A stretch of 52,404 bases of DNA from CAG-791 sp002390025 (GTDB lineage: Bacteria > Bacillota > Clostridia > Lachnospirales > Lachnospiraceae): contig CAMNLR010000138.1 of NCBI GenBank assembly GCA_946543465.1, positions 1 through 52,404 of the forward strand, in the 5' to 3' direction. The notes beneath the pieces are model-generated. The model ran no database searches. It was not told where the DNA came from and saw only the letters and a program-made list of their open reading frames with translations. The translations under genes and the position numbers were made by a program. This document shows, one piece after another, positions 17,238 to 26,577 of the stretch (within the stretch, counting starts at the first letter, position 1; each line of letters begins with the position of its first letter).

Positions 17238-18479
17238 TCACAGACGCTTGCTGATATTACAGTGAATCAGGTCCGGTATGTCCTTCAAATGGATCCTGCC
17301 GGAAAAAGCCAAGTGAGGAAGGGGAATGAGGCTGCATCCGGGCGGAAGGACATCCCTGTAATAAGGATCCGCGATGACTTTCACGCTGCCTGCTTCTTCG
17401 GATACTTTCCGGAGAGCCTCTTCCAGCTCCTCCTCTCCGCTGAGAGGGGCATCCTTTTCTCCCAGGAAAATATCCGCATCCTCGGTGGCGCCGTAAACAT
17501 GTGTCTCCGCACCGGCCTGCAGCTGCAGGGAGGCGGCAAGGGATGTCATGATCACGGGTTCCCCGATCAGGCAGACAACAGGTTTTTCCAATCCAAGCTC
17601 CGCCAAAGGCATTTTGAGTCCGAAGGTCCTGTCGCGGAAGGGGAATCTGTTTTCCTCCTTGTTGACAGCCTTGCGGACGGCATCAAAGTAGATGTTTTCC
17701 GCGCCGTCGGCCGGAATACCAACAACAAAGGGAATGCCGAATTTGTCGTACATATAACGGGCCGCGCGAAATCCGGCAGCTGCGATCACAAGATTTACAT
17801 CTGCAGCCGCACTCTTTTTAATATTCGTCAAAGTATCATCCATCGCCCAGCAGGATACGATCTCCATGCCGTTTTCTTCAATCTTGGCGTGCAGACTTGA
17901 GATCGTGGTCCGCGATGCGAAATCGAGCGGAGTCATACCGAGAATATTACAGCGCAGTCTGTTTTCTGCTTCCTTTTCTGCCGGGGCTGTCTCCCGGTCT
18001 GCAGCGGGATCTGTCTCAGGGATCTCTGCAGGTGCCTTGACAAAGCGGTCGACCAGATTCAGAAAGGCCAGGCCTGCCCCGCATGTATAATCGTGCATGC
18101 CGTTTGTGGGGATATAAAAGGTCGGAATCCCGGTCTCTTTCTCCACAAGACGGCTGATCGCGTCAAAGTCCATTCCTGTGACATAAGGGATGGGGGAATT
18201 GGCGATTGCGATAAATTTGGGCCGGTAGATGCCGGCAGATTCCACAATGTCCCGGATCAGGTCATCGTCGCTCCCCATGACCGCCTCCATCTCATTGAGG
18301 CCTGATATAAAAATGAGGCTGTCCTGATCATACCAGCGGATCTCGTCGTGGGTATTATAGGTCGAATTGCATCCTGACGGGTCGTGCATGACGACCATTC
18401 CGCCCAGCTCATAGAGGGCGCTGCAGACGCCGGATACGTCACCGGTATAAACGGGTATTTTCCTGAAAACCTGTCGCAT
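17238..18479 (-). CDS. Nitrogenase component 1-like protein (system A, second subunit)
   Basis: A 413-residue protein of the nitrogenase component 1/oxidoreductase fold. MVVMHDPSGCNSTYNTHDE (Cys37) corresponds to the HGPxGC P-cluster cysteine region of NifD/NifK-like proteins, with a further Cys19 upstream. Classical catalytic-cofactor ligands are not recognisable and the protein is shorter than NifD or NifK. An Ala/Glu/Pro insertion sits at about 148-174. It is homologous to the C-terminal half of the 882-residue fusion at 26578, which carries an insertion at the same point. GGAG precedes the start at 18479, 11 bp after the previous stop. Substrate unknown. Confidence 0.82.
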   Translation of the reverse strand: MRQVFRKIPVYTGDVSGVCSALYELGGMVVMHDPSGCNSTYNTHDEIRWYDQDSLIFISGLNEMEAVMGSDDDLIRDIVESAGIYRPKFIAIANSPIPYVTGMDFDAISRLVEKETGIPTFYIPTNGMHDYTCGAGLAFLNLVDRFVKAPAEIPETDPAADRETAPAEKEAENRLRCNILGMTPLDFASRTTISSLHAKIEENGMEIVSCWAMDDTLTNIKKSAAADVNLVIAAAGFRAARYMYDKFGIPFVVGIPADGAENIYFDAVRKAVNKEENRFPFRDRTFGLKMPLAELGLEKPVVCLIGEPVIMTSLAASLQLQAGAETHVYGATEDADIFLGEKDAPLSGEEELEEALRKVSEEAGSVKVIADPYYRDVLPPGCSLIPLPHLAFSGRIHLKDIPDLIHCNISKRL

Positions 18480-18490
18480 AGTAGTCTCCA

Positions 18491-20011
18491 TTACAGAACG
18501 CAGGCACATCCCTGTCCCTTGCGCGGGACAATGGACCTGGTGTCTTTCTCATGCAGGTAGGCGTCCTCCATCAGGGCTGCAAGCTTGACCAGCCCGGAAT
18601 TGCCCCAGATTCCGCCGTAATCGACCAGGTTGACAAAATGATCTGTGCCGCCGAACCATGCCGCCTTGGGGCCCAGGGCAAGCATTCGGCCTGTCTTGTC
18701 GGGATTGTGGAGAACACGCATTTTGGGGTGGATCGTTGCATTGAGCAGCAGTTCGGGACAGTTATGGCAAAGCCATTGAAAGTCCTTCTCCTCTTCGGGG
18801 AGGATGGCATCCAGATAGATTCGGGTTACATGAAAACCGCTCTCCAGCAGACGTCTGGCAAGGTTCAGGACACGGGGATTGAGGATATAATCGATGGTAA
18901 TCTCTGTATCCCCGATCAGTGCGCGGGCATGGGCCAGGGCAGCCCCCGCTTCAGCTGCCGAAACAGGGCCGCTGACGGGGGCTTCCTCCGGAGTCCGCTT
19001 CGCGGCATTCATACTTTCATTTTCTCCATCAGGAGAGGGACTGCCGGGCCTGTCTGCCTGCTCTCTGATCTCCCTCAGCAGCCGGCTCAGCTCTGCAGTC
19101 TGGTCCCTGATCTCCCTGTCTGTGCAGACGGGAGGCAGGTAGAGAAAGGGCCTGCCCAGCCTTTTGGCAAGCTGAGATACACCGTGGATTCCAAGCGGGC
19201 TGCGGGTGATGAAGAGTCCGGCGGCGCCGATCTGCAGATAGTCCTCATAGGTCCTGCAGTAAGTCATGAAACTGTATTCGTCTCCTGCACCGCCCTCTTT
19301 GTCTGCTCTCTGCAGAGAAGAAATGCCGATGCGTTCGCCGTGCTGCTTCCAGTCGTGCAGCTGCAGGATCCTGCCGCCTGCCTCTCTGACGATCTGCGCA
19401 ATGTCACTGTCCGGGTCCAGAGCCTGATTGTCACCCAGGACACAGACGAGTCCGGAATCCATGGGAAGGGGACGGACCGGGCGGAACATGGACTCCTTGA
19501 GTTTCTGCTCGGGGGTCAGTCCGGTCTTCTGCATGACGGGATCCATCCAGCAGCGCATGAAATCGATGTCGGGGAAGCGTTCCTCCAGAGTGGAGAAAAC
19601 ATATGCGGCGTCCGTGCCGACAAAGTGATGCAGGCATACCAGAAAGACCGCCACTGCGCGGGGACGGTAGGGAAGACGCCGGATGGCATCCGACACTCCC
19701 TCGATCGTGATTGTTTCCAGATTGCCGTCGTAGAGGTCGTTCTCCTCGATCAGGACACTGGAAAAGCGATCCCCGGCTCCCATTTCCGCAGCTGTCAGGA
19801 CGACACCCCGCATGCAGTTGTCCGCACACACATAGATCTGGTGACATTCGGGGACCAGCAGACCGATATGGACAATGTTCCATGTACCGTGCACCGGGGC
19901 GTTGAACTCCAGACGATGGGAGAAGGGCACAGGGAAATCCGCGTCCGCGATCCTCACGGCAGCGTCCCTGTCATCCACACTTAAATCCCGGTATTGTACT
20001 CTCTTCAGCAT
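18491..20011 (-). CDS. Nitrogenase component 1-like protein (system A, first subunit)
   Basis: A 506-residue partner of the next gene. Its N-terminal part has the cysteine group PECHQIYVCADNCMRG and the segment RPRAVAVFLVCLHHFVGTD, which align by eye with PGSVMLIVSPGCCGRN and RPRVVMICITCVDALLGTD in the fusion at 26578, so this is the N-terminal module of the same heteromer. The middle contains a low-complexity Glu/Pro stretch. The protein ends GQGCACVL, with two closing cysteines that could bind metal. It starts at 20011 after GAGGAAAAAAT, 24 bp from the NifH-like gene. It may bind an iron-sulfur cluster; the function is not established. Confidence 0.75.
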   Translation of the reverse strand: MLKRVQYRDLSVDDRDAAVRIADADFPVPFSHRLEFNAPVHGTWNIVHIGLLVPECHQIYVCADNCMRGVVLTAAEMGAGDRFSSVLIEENDLYDGNLETITIEGVSDAIRRLPYRPRAVAVFLVCLHHFVGTDAAYVFSTLEERFPDIDFMRCWMDPVMQKTGLTPEQKLKESMFRPVRPLPMDSGLVCVLGDNQALDPDSDIAQIVREAGGRILQLHDWKQHGERIGISSLQRADKEGGAGDEYSFMTYCRTYEDYLQIGAAGLFITRSPLGIHGVSQLAKRLGRPFLYLPPVCTDREIRDQTAELSRLLREIREQADRPGSPSPDGENESMNAAKRTPEEAPVSGPVSAAEAGAALAHARALIGDTEITIDYILNPRVLNLARRLLESGFHVTRIYLDAILPEEEKDFQWLCHNCPELLLNATIHPKMRVLHNPDKTGRMLALGPKAAWFGGTDHFVNLVDYGGIWGNSGLVKLAALMEDAYLHEKDTRSIVPRKGQGCACVL

Positions 20012-20035
20012 ATTTTTTCCTCGCAGGTCCTCTGC

Positions 20036-20851
20036 TCACGCAGACAGGGTCATCGCCGCAATGGCATCCGCCAGCCTTCTGTACTCCTCTGCCATCTCCG
20101 ATTCAGGGAAGGCCTGAAGCAGGCATTTTCCCTCTTCTTCGGCGCGCAGGACCAGGGGGCTGCGGGACAGGCTTCCCACGACCTGTGTGCCGAGCTCTGC
20201 CGCAAGGGCGGACACCCGGTTTTCTTCATCGGGCACTTCCCTGCGGTTGAGGATGATGCCGGACATGCGGGCGTAGCCGCGGCCGCTGAAGCCCTGCAAG
20301 GCAAGTCCGATATTGGCTGCCGCATAGATGGACATGCTCTCGCCGGATGTGACGATGAAAACATGGTCCGCATAGCCGCTCCGCATGGGCATGGCGAATC
20401 CTCCGCAGACCACATCGCCCAGGACATCGTAGAGGACTACATCCGGACTGTAAATATCGTAGACACCGATCTCATTCATCTTCTCAAGGGCAGTGACGAC
20501 AGCCCGTCCGGCACAGCCCTGTCCGGGAAGGGGTCCCCCCGCCTCGGCACAGAGAACACCTGCCGCTCCGGTCTTCACGATATCCTGTGCTTCAAAAGGC
20601 TTCCTTGCCCGGATGTGATCCATAACCGTCAGATATCCGCCCTCCCGCATTCTGCGGACCAGAGAGGATATGTCAAAGTCCTGCTCCACTGTTTTTTCAG
20701 TGCCTGTCCGCAGGATCCTTGTGGAATCCGCCTTGGGATCACAGCCGACCTGCAGGACCCTGAGTCCCCGCTGCGCGAGGGCTATGGACAGATTGGAGAC
20801 CGTAGTGGTTTTTCCGATCCCGCCTTTGCCGTAAAAAGCTATCTTAACCAT
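20036..20851 (-). CDS. NifH-like iron-protein ATPase (system A)
   Basis: A 271-residue member of the NifH/BchL/CfbC family of ATP-dependent electron donors. It has the deviant Walker A GKGGIGKT (8-15), the switch region VGCDPKADST, and the two 4Fe-4S ligands Cys113 (QGCAGR) and Cys149 (GDVVCGGF), so a subunit-bridging cluster is expected. It would deliver low-potential electrons to the component-1-like pair encoded directly downstream, 24 bp away. Compared with true NifH the N-terminal and cysteine regions are kept, but overall likeness is to nitrogenase-like proteins. AAAGGG precedes the ATG at 20851. Confidence 0.9.
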   Translation of the reverse strand: MVKIAFYGKGGIGKTTTVSNLSIALAQRGLRVLQVGCDPKADSTRILRTGTEKTVEQDFDISSLVRRMREGGYLTVMDHIRARKPFEAQDIVKTGAAGVLCAEAGGPLPGQGCAGRAVVTALEKMNEIGVYDIYSPDVVLYDVLGDVVCGGFAMPMRSGYADHVFIVTSGESMSIYAAANIGLALQGFSGRGYARMSGIILNRREVPDEENRVSALAAELGTQVVGSLSRSPLVLRAEEEGKCLLQAFPESEMAEEYRRLADAIAAMTLSA

Positions 20852-20917
20852 GTATTGAACCCTTTCAGTTATTTTGAAGTCCTGTGTCTGATCAAATATA
20901 TACAGACTGCCGGATGA

Positions 20918-21163
20918 TCACACCTTTGAATAGGCGGTCTTGGTACTGACGCCGGCCAGACGGCCGATCTTGCCGGACATGGCAGTGATCTCAGGTTCAG
21001 GCGCATCGACAGCAACACTGATGATATTGATATTTTTTTCCCGATAGGGAATGCCCATGCGGCCGACCACGTAGCGCCTGTAGGCGTGCAGAATAGAGTT
21101 GACGCCCTCGGCAGCCTCTTCTTTTTCAATAATGATTGCTATGACAGCGACACGTGTTTCCAT
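20918..21163 (-). CDS. TM1266-family putative regulator of iron-only hydrogenase system
   Basis: An 81-residue ACT/NikR-C-like protein, beginning METRVAVIAIIIEKEE and ending KIGRLAGVSTKTAYSKV. This is the small TM1266 type commonly found beside [FeFe]-hydrogenase maturation genes and proposed to be regulatory. The start at 21163 is fixed by AGAGGAATCT; the open frame runs further back without likeness. Its place between hypE and the system A reductase genes ties the Hyp part of the operon to the HydF part. The ligand is unknown. Confidence 0.85.
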   Translation of the reverse strand: METRVAVIAIIIEKEEAAEGVNSILHAYRRYVVGRMGIPYREKNINIISVAVDAPEPEITAMSGKIGRLAGVSTKTAYSKV

Positions 21164-21221
21164 AGATTCCTCTGTTTTCAATAACAAAGACGGCAGAGCA
21201 GACTTACAGCGGATGCCGGCA

Positions 21222-22226
21222 TCAGCAGATTCTGGGAAGGAGCTCATTTCCGGGCCTGGGAAGGATGGTCTGAGCTCCGATCTCCGTGTTAAGAACAACG
21301 CGACCGGGGTGGTCTGCCGTGACTGTTCCTATGCAGGCCGCTCCTTCCGTGTGGGGGCTCCTGCGCAGGGACTGCAGAATGATATCCTTTTTGTCTGCGG
21401 GCGCAATAATGACCAGGCGCCCCTCGCAGGCAAGGTAGAGGGGCTCGAGGCCCAGCATGCCGCAGACACCGCGCACACCGGGATCAACAGGGATACTCTC
21501 CGCCTCCAGGGAAAAGCCGACATTGCTCTGACCTGCGATCTCATAGAGCACCGTGCCGACGCCGCCGCGGGTGGCGTCGCGGATGACATGGATGTCGGGA
21601 GCATCTGTCAGCACATTGTGCACTGCCGTCCAGAGCGGAGCACAGTCGCTTGTCACATCGGCTTCAATTCCGTAATCATCTCTGGCCAGCAGGATAGTGC
21701 AGCCGTGGCGCCCGATGTCACCGGTCACGATCACGCAGTCGCCGGGTTTTGCCAGGGCACCTCCGGTCTGCACATCATCCATGATGCGTCCTACGGCTGT
21801 GGTGGTGATAAAGACACCGTCCACCTGGCCCTTGCCGGCGACCTTGGTGTCGCCCGCGACAATACAGACACCGGCTTCCGCCGCGGTCTTCTCCATCGCT
21901 GCAGCGATCTCCTCGAGTTTTGCCATGGGAAAGCCCTCTTCGATCACGAAGGCGCAGGTCATATACATGGGCTGTGCACCCATGCAGGCCAGATCATTGA
22001 CTGTTCCGCAGATGGAGAGTTTGCCTATATTTCCGCCCGGGAAAAAGGCCGGAGAGACGATAAAGCCGTCTGTGGACATGGCCATTTTTCCTGCGGGGAT
22101 CTGCAGCACTGCGGCGTCATCCGGGGTAAAGAGAGGATTTTCAAAATGTGCCTTAAATACTTTTTCGATCAGTTCAGAAGTCTGTTTGCCGCCGGCGCCG
22201 TGGGCCAGCGTAACTGTATCCTGCAT
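21222..22226 (-). CDS. hypE: Hydrogenase maturation protein HypE
   Basis: A 334-residue HypE, which dehydrates the thiocarboxamide made by HypF to a thiocyanate and hands cyanide to the HypC-HypD iron. The N-terminus VTLAHGAGGKQTSELI, the ATP-binding region CIVAGDTKVAGKGQVDGV and DATRGGVGTVLYEIA are typical. The protein ends PRIC, supplying the essential C-terminal cysteine. AAAGGACAAAGCT precedes the ATG. It lies 77 bp downstream of hypD. Confidence 0.95.
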   Translation of the reverse strand: MQDTVTLAHGAGGKQTSELIEKVFKAHFENPLFTPDDAAVLQIPAGKMAMSTDGFIVSPAFFPGGNIGKLSICGTVNDLACMGAQPMYMTCAFVIEEGFPMAKLEEIAAAMEKTAAEAGVCIVAGDTKVAGKGQVDGVFITTTAVGRIMDDVQTGGALAKPGDCVIVTGDIGRHGCTILLARDDYGIEADVTSDCAPLWTAVHNVLTDAPDIHVIRDATRGGVGTVLYEIAGQSNVGFSLEAESIPVDPGVRGVCGMLGLEPLYLACEGRLVIIAPADKKDIILQSLRRSPHTEGAACIGTVTADHPGRVVLNTEIGAQTILPRPGNELLPRIC

Positions 22227-22303
22227 AGCTTTGTCCTTTCAGATAAGGTTCTCAGATAAGGTTCAGAGATTCACGATTTGGGATTGAAATCCATATTTTA
22301 TGA

Positions 22304-23413
22304 TCAGCGGTCCCCGCCGTAGAGATAGAAGGCGGAGCAGGCACCCTCGCCGGATACCATGCAGGCTCCGATGGGATGTTCGGGCGTACAGCCTTTTCCG
22401 AATACTTTGCAGTCCGACGGCAGGCATCGGCCCTGCAGCACTTCGCCGCAGCGGCAGGCGGGATTCTCGCGTCCCTCCATGGAGGGCAGGTCAAATTTGA
22501 TGCGGGCGTCGTAGTCTGCATATTCCGGGCGGAGCTTTACTCCCGAGCCGGGGAGAACACCGATGCCTCTCCAGCGGGCGTCGCAGGGCTCCATCATCTC
22601 TTCCACCAGGCGCTGTGCCGCGGGAGATCCCTCTGCGCGGACGACGCGGGGGTAGCAGTTCTCAAAATAGGGTTTTCCCTCACCGGTCTTTTTGACGATC
22701 ACGGCGAGTGCGGTCATCAGTTCCTTGGCAGTAAAGCCTGCGACGACACCGCTTGTCCCCTCTCTTGCCAGCTGCTCACAGATCCCTGTGCCCGTAATGG
22801 CGTGGACATGTCCGGGATAGAGGAATGCGTCCGTGCTGTCCTTCATGGCCGCATAGGCTGCGGGCATGGTCTTGTTGGCTGTCAGGATGGAAAAATTGGT
22901 CAGTCCCTCATTCTTTGCCTGTTGAACGGCCAGGCAGGAAGAAGGCGTGGTCGTCTCAAATCCGACAGATAAAAAGACCACCTGCTCATCAGGGTGCTCT
23001 TTTGCATAGGCCACTGCATCCTGCGGGGCATAGACGACCTGGATCCTGGCCCCGGCCGCGCGGGCGGCGGCAAGGCTGCCGATCTTAGCAGCTTTTCCAT
23101 CTGCCTGTCCCCCGGACGCAGGGATCCCGAAGGAACCCGGCACACGGACCAGATCGCCGAAGGTGCAGATGGTCGCGTTGTGCTCCATGGCAAGACAGAC
23201 TGCCTGGTCGATAAAATCCACAGGGGTCACGCAGACCGGACATCCCGGTCCGGAGATCAGTTTCACATTTTCCGGAAGGATCCCTCTGATCCCCAGACGG
23301 AAGATCTCATGGGTATGTGTCCCGCATACCTCCATGATCCTGATCTGATCGCCCTGATAGCTGTCAATAATTTCGCGCGCACGCGCGATCACACTTGTCT
23401 TATTGTCACTCAT
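22304..23413 (-). CDS. hypD: Hydrogenase maturation protein HypD
   Basis: A 369-residue HypD, the iron-sulfur scaffold on which Fe(CN)2CO is assembled with HypC. The signature pieces are complete: MEVCGTHTHEIFR, SGPGCPVCVTP, SVGFETTTPS and a C-terminal cysteine-rich region (CRCGEVLQGRC, GKGCTPEHPIGACMVS) that binds the 4Fe-4S cluster. All key cysteines appear present, so an active protein is expected. It starts 32 bp after hypC. Confidence 0.96.
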   Translation of the reverse strand: MSDNKTSVIARAREIIDSYQGDQIRIMEVCGTHTHEIFRLGIRGILPENVKLISGPGCPVCVTPVDFIDQAVCLAMEHNATICTFGDLVRVPGSFGIPASGGQADGKAAKIGSLAAARAAGARIQVVYAPQDAVAYAKEHPDEQVVFLSVGFETTTPSSCLAVQQAKNEGLTNFSILTANKTMPAAYAAMKDSTDAFLYPGHVHAITGTGICEQLAREGTSGVVAGFTAKELMTALAVIVKKTGEGKPYFENCYPRVVRAEGSPAAQRLVEEMMEPCDARWRGIGVLPGSGVKLRPEYADYDARIKFDLPSMEGRENPACRCGEVLQGRCLPSDCKVFGKGCTPEHPIGACMVSGEGACSAFYLYGGDR

Positions 23414-23445
23414 AGAAAAGTATTCTCCATAATCATTGATTTTGA

Positions 23446-23658
23446 TCAGAACAGGGATCCGAGAACAGCTTCGCCCTCCTCTTCATCTTCCTCTGTGATC
23501 TTTGCGATGGCCGCTCCCGCATGCACCATGACATAATCACCGGGCATGAGGTTGTCCAGAAGCTGGGCGGAAATCTCCCTGCGCGCACCGGATGCATCCA
23601 CGATGGCAGTTCCATTGCTCTGAAGGCGGACAACTCTGGCTGATAATCCTACACACAT
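23446..23658 (-). CDS. hypC: Hydrogenase maturation chaperone HypC
   Basis: A 70-residue HypC/HybG-type chaperone. The N-terminus MCVGLSARV keeps the essential Cys2 that holds the iron, although MCxxxP is replaced by MCVGLS, so the usual proline is absent. DNLMPGDYVMVHAGAAIAKI is the second family motif, and an acidic tail follows. It binds HypD and normally escorts the Fe(CN)2CO unit to a [NiFe]-hydrogenase large subunit. No such subunit is in the window. GAGAGAGGATAAAAAC precedes the ATG. Confidence 0.93.
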   Translation of the reverse strand: MCVGLSARVVRLQSNGTAIVDASGARREISAQLLDNLMPGDYVMVHAGAAIAKITEEDEEEGEAVLGSLF

Positions 23659-23759
23659 GTTTTTATCCTCTCTCTATCATCAAGACTGTTTGATAATCTC
23701 TTTTTTACAAAAAATTTTACAAAAACTATTTTGGCCTGTTTTTCAAGACCATTATTGGG

Positions 23760-23884
23760 CCTGCGGCGTAATATTCTGCCTGCGGCGTAAATTTTTTTCT
23801 ACGACGTTATATTTTGCTGCGGCGTAATATTTTTTCTGCGACGTTATATTTTGCCTGCGGCGTAATATTCTGTCTGCGGCGATT
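23760..23884. repeat. 18-19 bp tandem array between hypF and hypC
   Basis: About six and a half units of consensus CTGCGRCGTWATATTYTG fill most of the 251-bp spacer. Units vary between GCGGCGTAATATT and GCGACGTTATATT, and the spacer is markedly A/T-richer than its neighbours between the GCGGCG blocks. It could affect expression of hypC and genes beyond; no promoter is clear. Confidence 0.85.
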
Positions 23885-23909
23885 GAAGGCCGGGTCTTCT
23901 TACGCCTCG

Positions 23910-26525
23910 TCAGATCCGGGACCTCATCATGGCCGCCGCTGCCTGTCCCAGGGCTATGCCTCCGTCGTTGGGCGGCACCAGATGGTGGATCAGGACCTCA
24001 AAGCCCCTGTCCCTGAGCCCGTCCTCTGTCAGAGTCAGCAGAAGGCGGTTCTGATAGCAGCCGCCTGTCAGGGCAGCCGTGGCGATATTTTTTTCCTGCC
24101 GTATCCTGACACAGGCTTCGACAGCAAGTTCCGCGAGAAATACGTGGAAAAACCATGCAAGCTTTTGGGGGTCTTCGCCCGCAAGGCGCCTCTCTAAAAG
24201 CTCTGCAAACAGGTGGTCTGTGGGAAGATGGCGGGCCTGCCCGTCAAAGTTCAATGAGGCACGGATCTCATCCATTTCCCCGTCGGGCAGCGCAAGGTTT
24301 TCTCCGGCCAGTTTTGCGGCGTAGCGCTCCGCAGCAAATTCCAGCTCTATGGAGGCCTCGCCCTCGTAAGTAGACTCCCGGCATATGCCCAGCATGGCAC
24401 TGACGCCGTCGAAGAGACGTCCCGCGCTGGTGGAGGTGATGGCCTGCATCCTGCGCTCCGCCATCAGGCGCTGGACTTTTGCATTCTGCTGATCACAGAC
24501 GGCAAGTTTTTCCATGATATCGAAATAGCGCTCCGACCTGCAGTAATTCCAGATCATAGAGGCGGCGATGCGCCAGCCCTGGCGCGGTGCGCTGTCCCCG
24601 CCGATCTGGGTAAAGGGTGCTATGCTGTATTCCCGGCAGAAATCATGATAATCCGCTGTCAGGATCTCTCCTCCCCAGATGGTGCCGTCCGTTCCGTAGC
24701 CGGTGCCGTCAAAAGAGACTCCAATGACCGGTTCGGTGCGGTCGTTTTCCGCCATACAGGACAGGACATGCGCATAGTGGTGCTGTATACGAATGAGGGG
24801 GATCTTCCTCTCCTCTGCGATCTCCTCGGCCACCATGGTCGCATTGTATTTGGGGTGGAGGTCACAGACGACTGCCTCAGGGGTGACTTCCAGCAGTGTT
24901 TCCATGCGGCCGATGGTCTCCCTGAGAGCGCGCACGGTGCGGAGGTCCTCCAGGTCTCCCACATAGGGAGACAGATAAAAGAGATCTCCGGAGGCAATGC
25001 AGAAGGTGTTTTTGAGTTCTCCTCCGACTGCCAGGACACAGGTCTTCTTTGTGCCGGCAGCAGCCGCTTTGCCGTCCTCCGCACTTTCTTTTTGACCCTC
25101 TGTGTTATTTTCTGGCGAGAGCAGCATGGGAAGTGGGGCATATCCGCGGGAGCGCCGGATCATGTAGGGCCTGCCGCGGTGGAAGTCCATGACTGAGTCG
25201 TCGGCGCGGATCCGGATCAGTCTGTCGTGGCTGAGGATGCAGTCGCAGAATGCCGAGAGCTCCGAGAGGGCGTCCCTGTCATCGCGGCAGATGGGGGCGC
25301 CGGATACGTTTCCGCTGGTCATGACCAGGCAGTCAGGCATGGTGAGTCCGTCGTCATAGGTAAAGAGAAGGTGCTGAAGGGGGGCATAGGGAAGCATGAC
25401 TCCCACTTTGGGATTTCCGGGCGCGACAGCAGGTGCCAGAAGGGGGGCCTTGCTTGCCGCTTCAGTCTCCGGACTGCCCTCTCTTCTGTCCAGAAGCAGG
25501 ATGGGTTTCTGGTGACCGGTCAGGATCTGCCTCTGTTCTTCGTTGAAGGTGCACTCCCTGCGGACCGTCTCCTCGTCTTTCATCATGACCGCGAAGGGCT
25601 TGGCGGGGCGGTGTTTCCTGGTGCGGAGCTTCTGCACCGCCTCTTCATTGGTCGCGTCACAGCAAAGGTGAAAGCCGCCGATTCCCTTGACTGCCACGAT
25701 GCCGCCGTCCAGGATGGTCCTGCGGGCGGCTGTGATGGCATCCCGTCCGATGATCTGCGCTTCTACACCGCCTCTGGTCTTTCCGGGCGAGCCTGCGGGC
25801 TTCGAATCAGGTTTCGCATAAGTTCCCTGATGAGTTCCCCCATCAGTTCCTGTACGACTTTTACTTCCCCCATAAGTTCCTGTATAACTTCTCCCACCAG
25901 TTCCCGTATGGCTTCCTGCATCAGTTCCTGTTTTGCTTCCTGCGGAAGAAAGCAGATAGACTTGGGGGCCGCAGTCATTGCAGCATACCGGCTGGGCGTC
26001 ATATCTGCGGGACCAGGGGCCGTAATATTCCTCCGCGCAGGGTCTGCACATGGGAAACATCTTCATGCTGGTGCGCTCCCGGTCATAGGGAAGAGCATCC
26101 AAAATGGTCATTCTGGGACCGCAGCAGGTACAGTTGATAAAAGGATGGAGATAACGGCGGTCGGAGGGATCGTACATCTCCTGTTCGCACTCCTCACAGA
26201 TGGCGATGTCCGGGGAAATATAGATCTCACCGCTCGTTTTTTCACTCTCGATGATGGAAAAAGAATCAAATGCCCTGGCCTCTTCTACCGGCTTTTGGTC
26301 GATCTTGAGGATGGCGGCCCGGCGCGGAGGCTGTTCGTTGAGAAGTATCTCAAAGCATTTGATCTGCTCGGGTGTACCCTGGGCGAAAATCTCGACATAG
26401 GGCCCCTTGTTGCAGACACTGCCGCTGATCCCCGCCGTCCGGGCATGGCGGTCCACCGTCGGGCGGAACCCGACGCCCTGCACGATTCCATATACACGAA
26501 AGCGTACGGTTGCGCTGCTGCTCAT
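23910..26525 (-). CDS. hypF: Carbamoyltransferase HypF
   Basis: An 871-residue HypF, which uses carbamoyl phosphate and ATP to carbamoylate the HypE C-terminal cysteine, the source of cyanide. Domains in order: acylphosphatase (VYGIVQGVGFRPTVDRHA), zinc fingers (CEECEQEMYDP, CTCCGPR, CRPCAEEYY, CCNDCGP), YrdC-like and Kae1-like (HYAHVLSC, VSFDGTGYGTDGTIWGGE, LTGGCYQN). A Gly/Thr/Ser-rich insertion of about 60 residues lies between zinc finger and YrdC domains and is encoded by tandem DNA repeats near 25787-25955; it makes the protein longer than usual. I chose the ATG at 26525 behind AGGAAGACAGTCCT; a GTG at 26555 would add ten residues. Confidence 0.95.
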   Translation of the reverse strand: MSSSATVRFRVYGIVQGVGFRPTVDRHARTAGISGSVCNKGPYVEIFAQGTPEQIKCFEILLNEQPPRRAAILKIDQKPVEEARAFDSFSIIESEKTSGEIYISPDIAICEECEQEMYDPSDRRYLHPFINCTCCGPRMTILDALPYDRERTSMKMFPMCRPCAEEYYGPWSRRYDAQPVCCNDCGPQVYLLSSAGSKTGTDAGSHTGTGGRSYTGTYGGSKSRTGTDGGTHQGTYAKPDSKPAGSPGKTRGGVEAQIIGRDAITAARRTILDGGIVAVKGIGGFHLCCDATNEEAVQKLRTRKHRPAKPFAVMMKDEETVRRECTFNEEQRQILTGHQKPILLLDRREGSPETEAASKAPLLAPAVAPGNPKVGVMLPYAPLQHLLFTYDDGLTMPDCLVMTSGNVSGAPICRDDRDALSELSAFCDCILSHDRLIRIRADDSVMDFHRGRPYMIRRSRGYAPLPMLLSPENNTEGQKESAEDGKAAAAGTKKTCVLAVGGELKNTFCIASGDLFYLSPYVGDLEDLRTVRALRETIGRMETLLEVTPEAVVCDLHPKYNATMVAEEIAEERKIPLIRIQHHYAHVLSCMAENDRTEPVIGVSFDGTGYGTDGTIWGGEILTADYHDFCREYSIAPFTQIGGDSAPRQGWRIAASMIWNYCRSERYFDIMEKLAVCDQQNAKVQRLMAERRMQAITSTSAGRLFDGVSAMLGICRESTYEGEASIELEFAAERYAAKLAGENLALPDGEMDEIRASLNFDGQARHLPTDHLFAELLERRLAGEDPQKLAWFFHVFLAELAVEACVRIRQEKNIATAALTGGCYQNRLLLTLTEDGLRDRGFEVLIHHLVPPNDGGIALGQAAAAMMRSRI
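25787..25955. repeat. In-frame tandem repeats within hypF
   Basis: Units built on AGTTCCTGTA/CAGTTCCTG recur every 24-30 bp and encode a Gly-Thr-Tyr/Ser-rich stretch on the minus strand. They lie between the zinc-finger and YrdC-like domains and look like a tolerated linker expansion. Confidence 0.7.
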
Positions 26526-26577
26526 AGGACTGTCTTCCTTTCTGGCCGGGATCACAATTCTCAGGTCGGGAAAAAGA

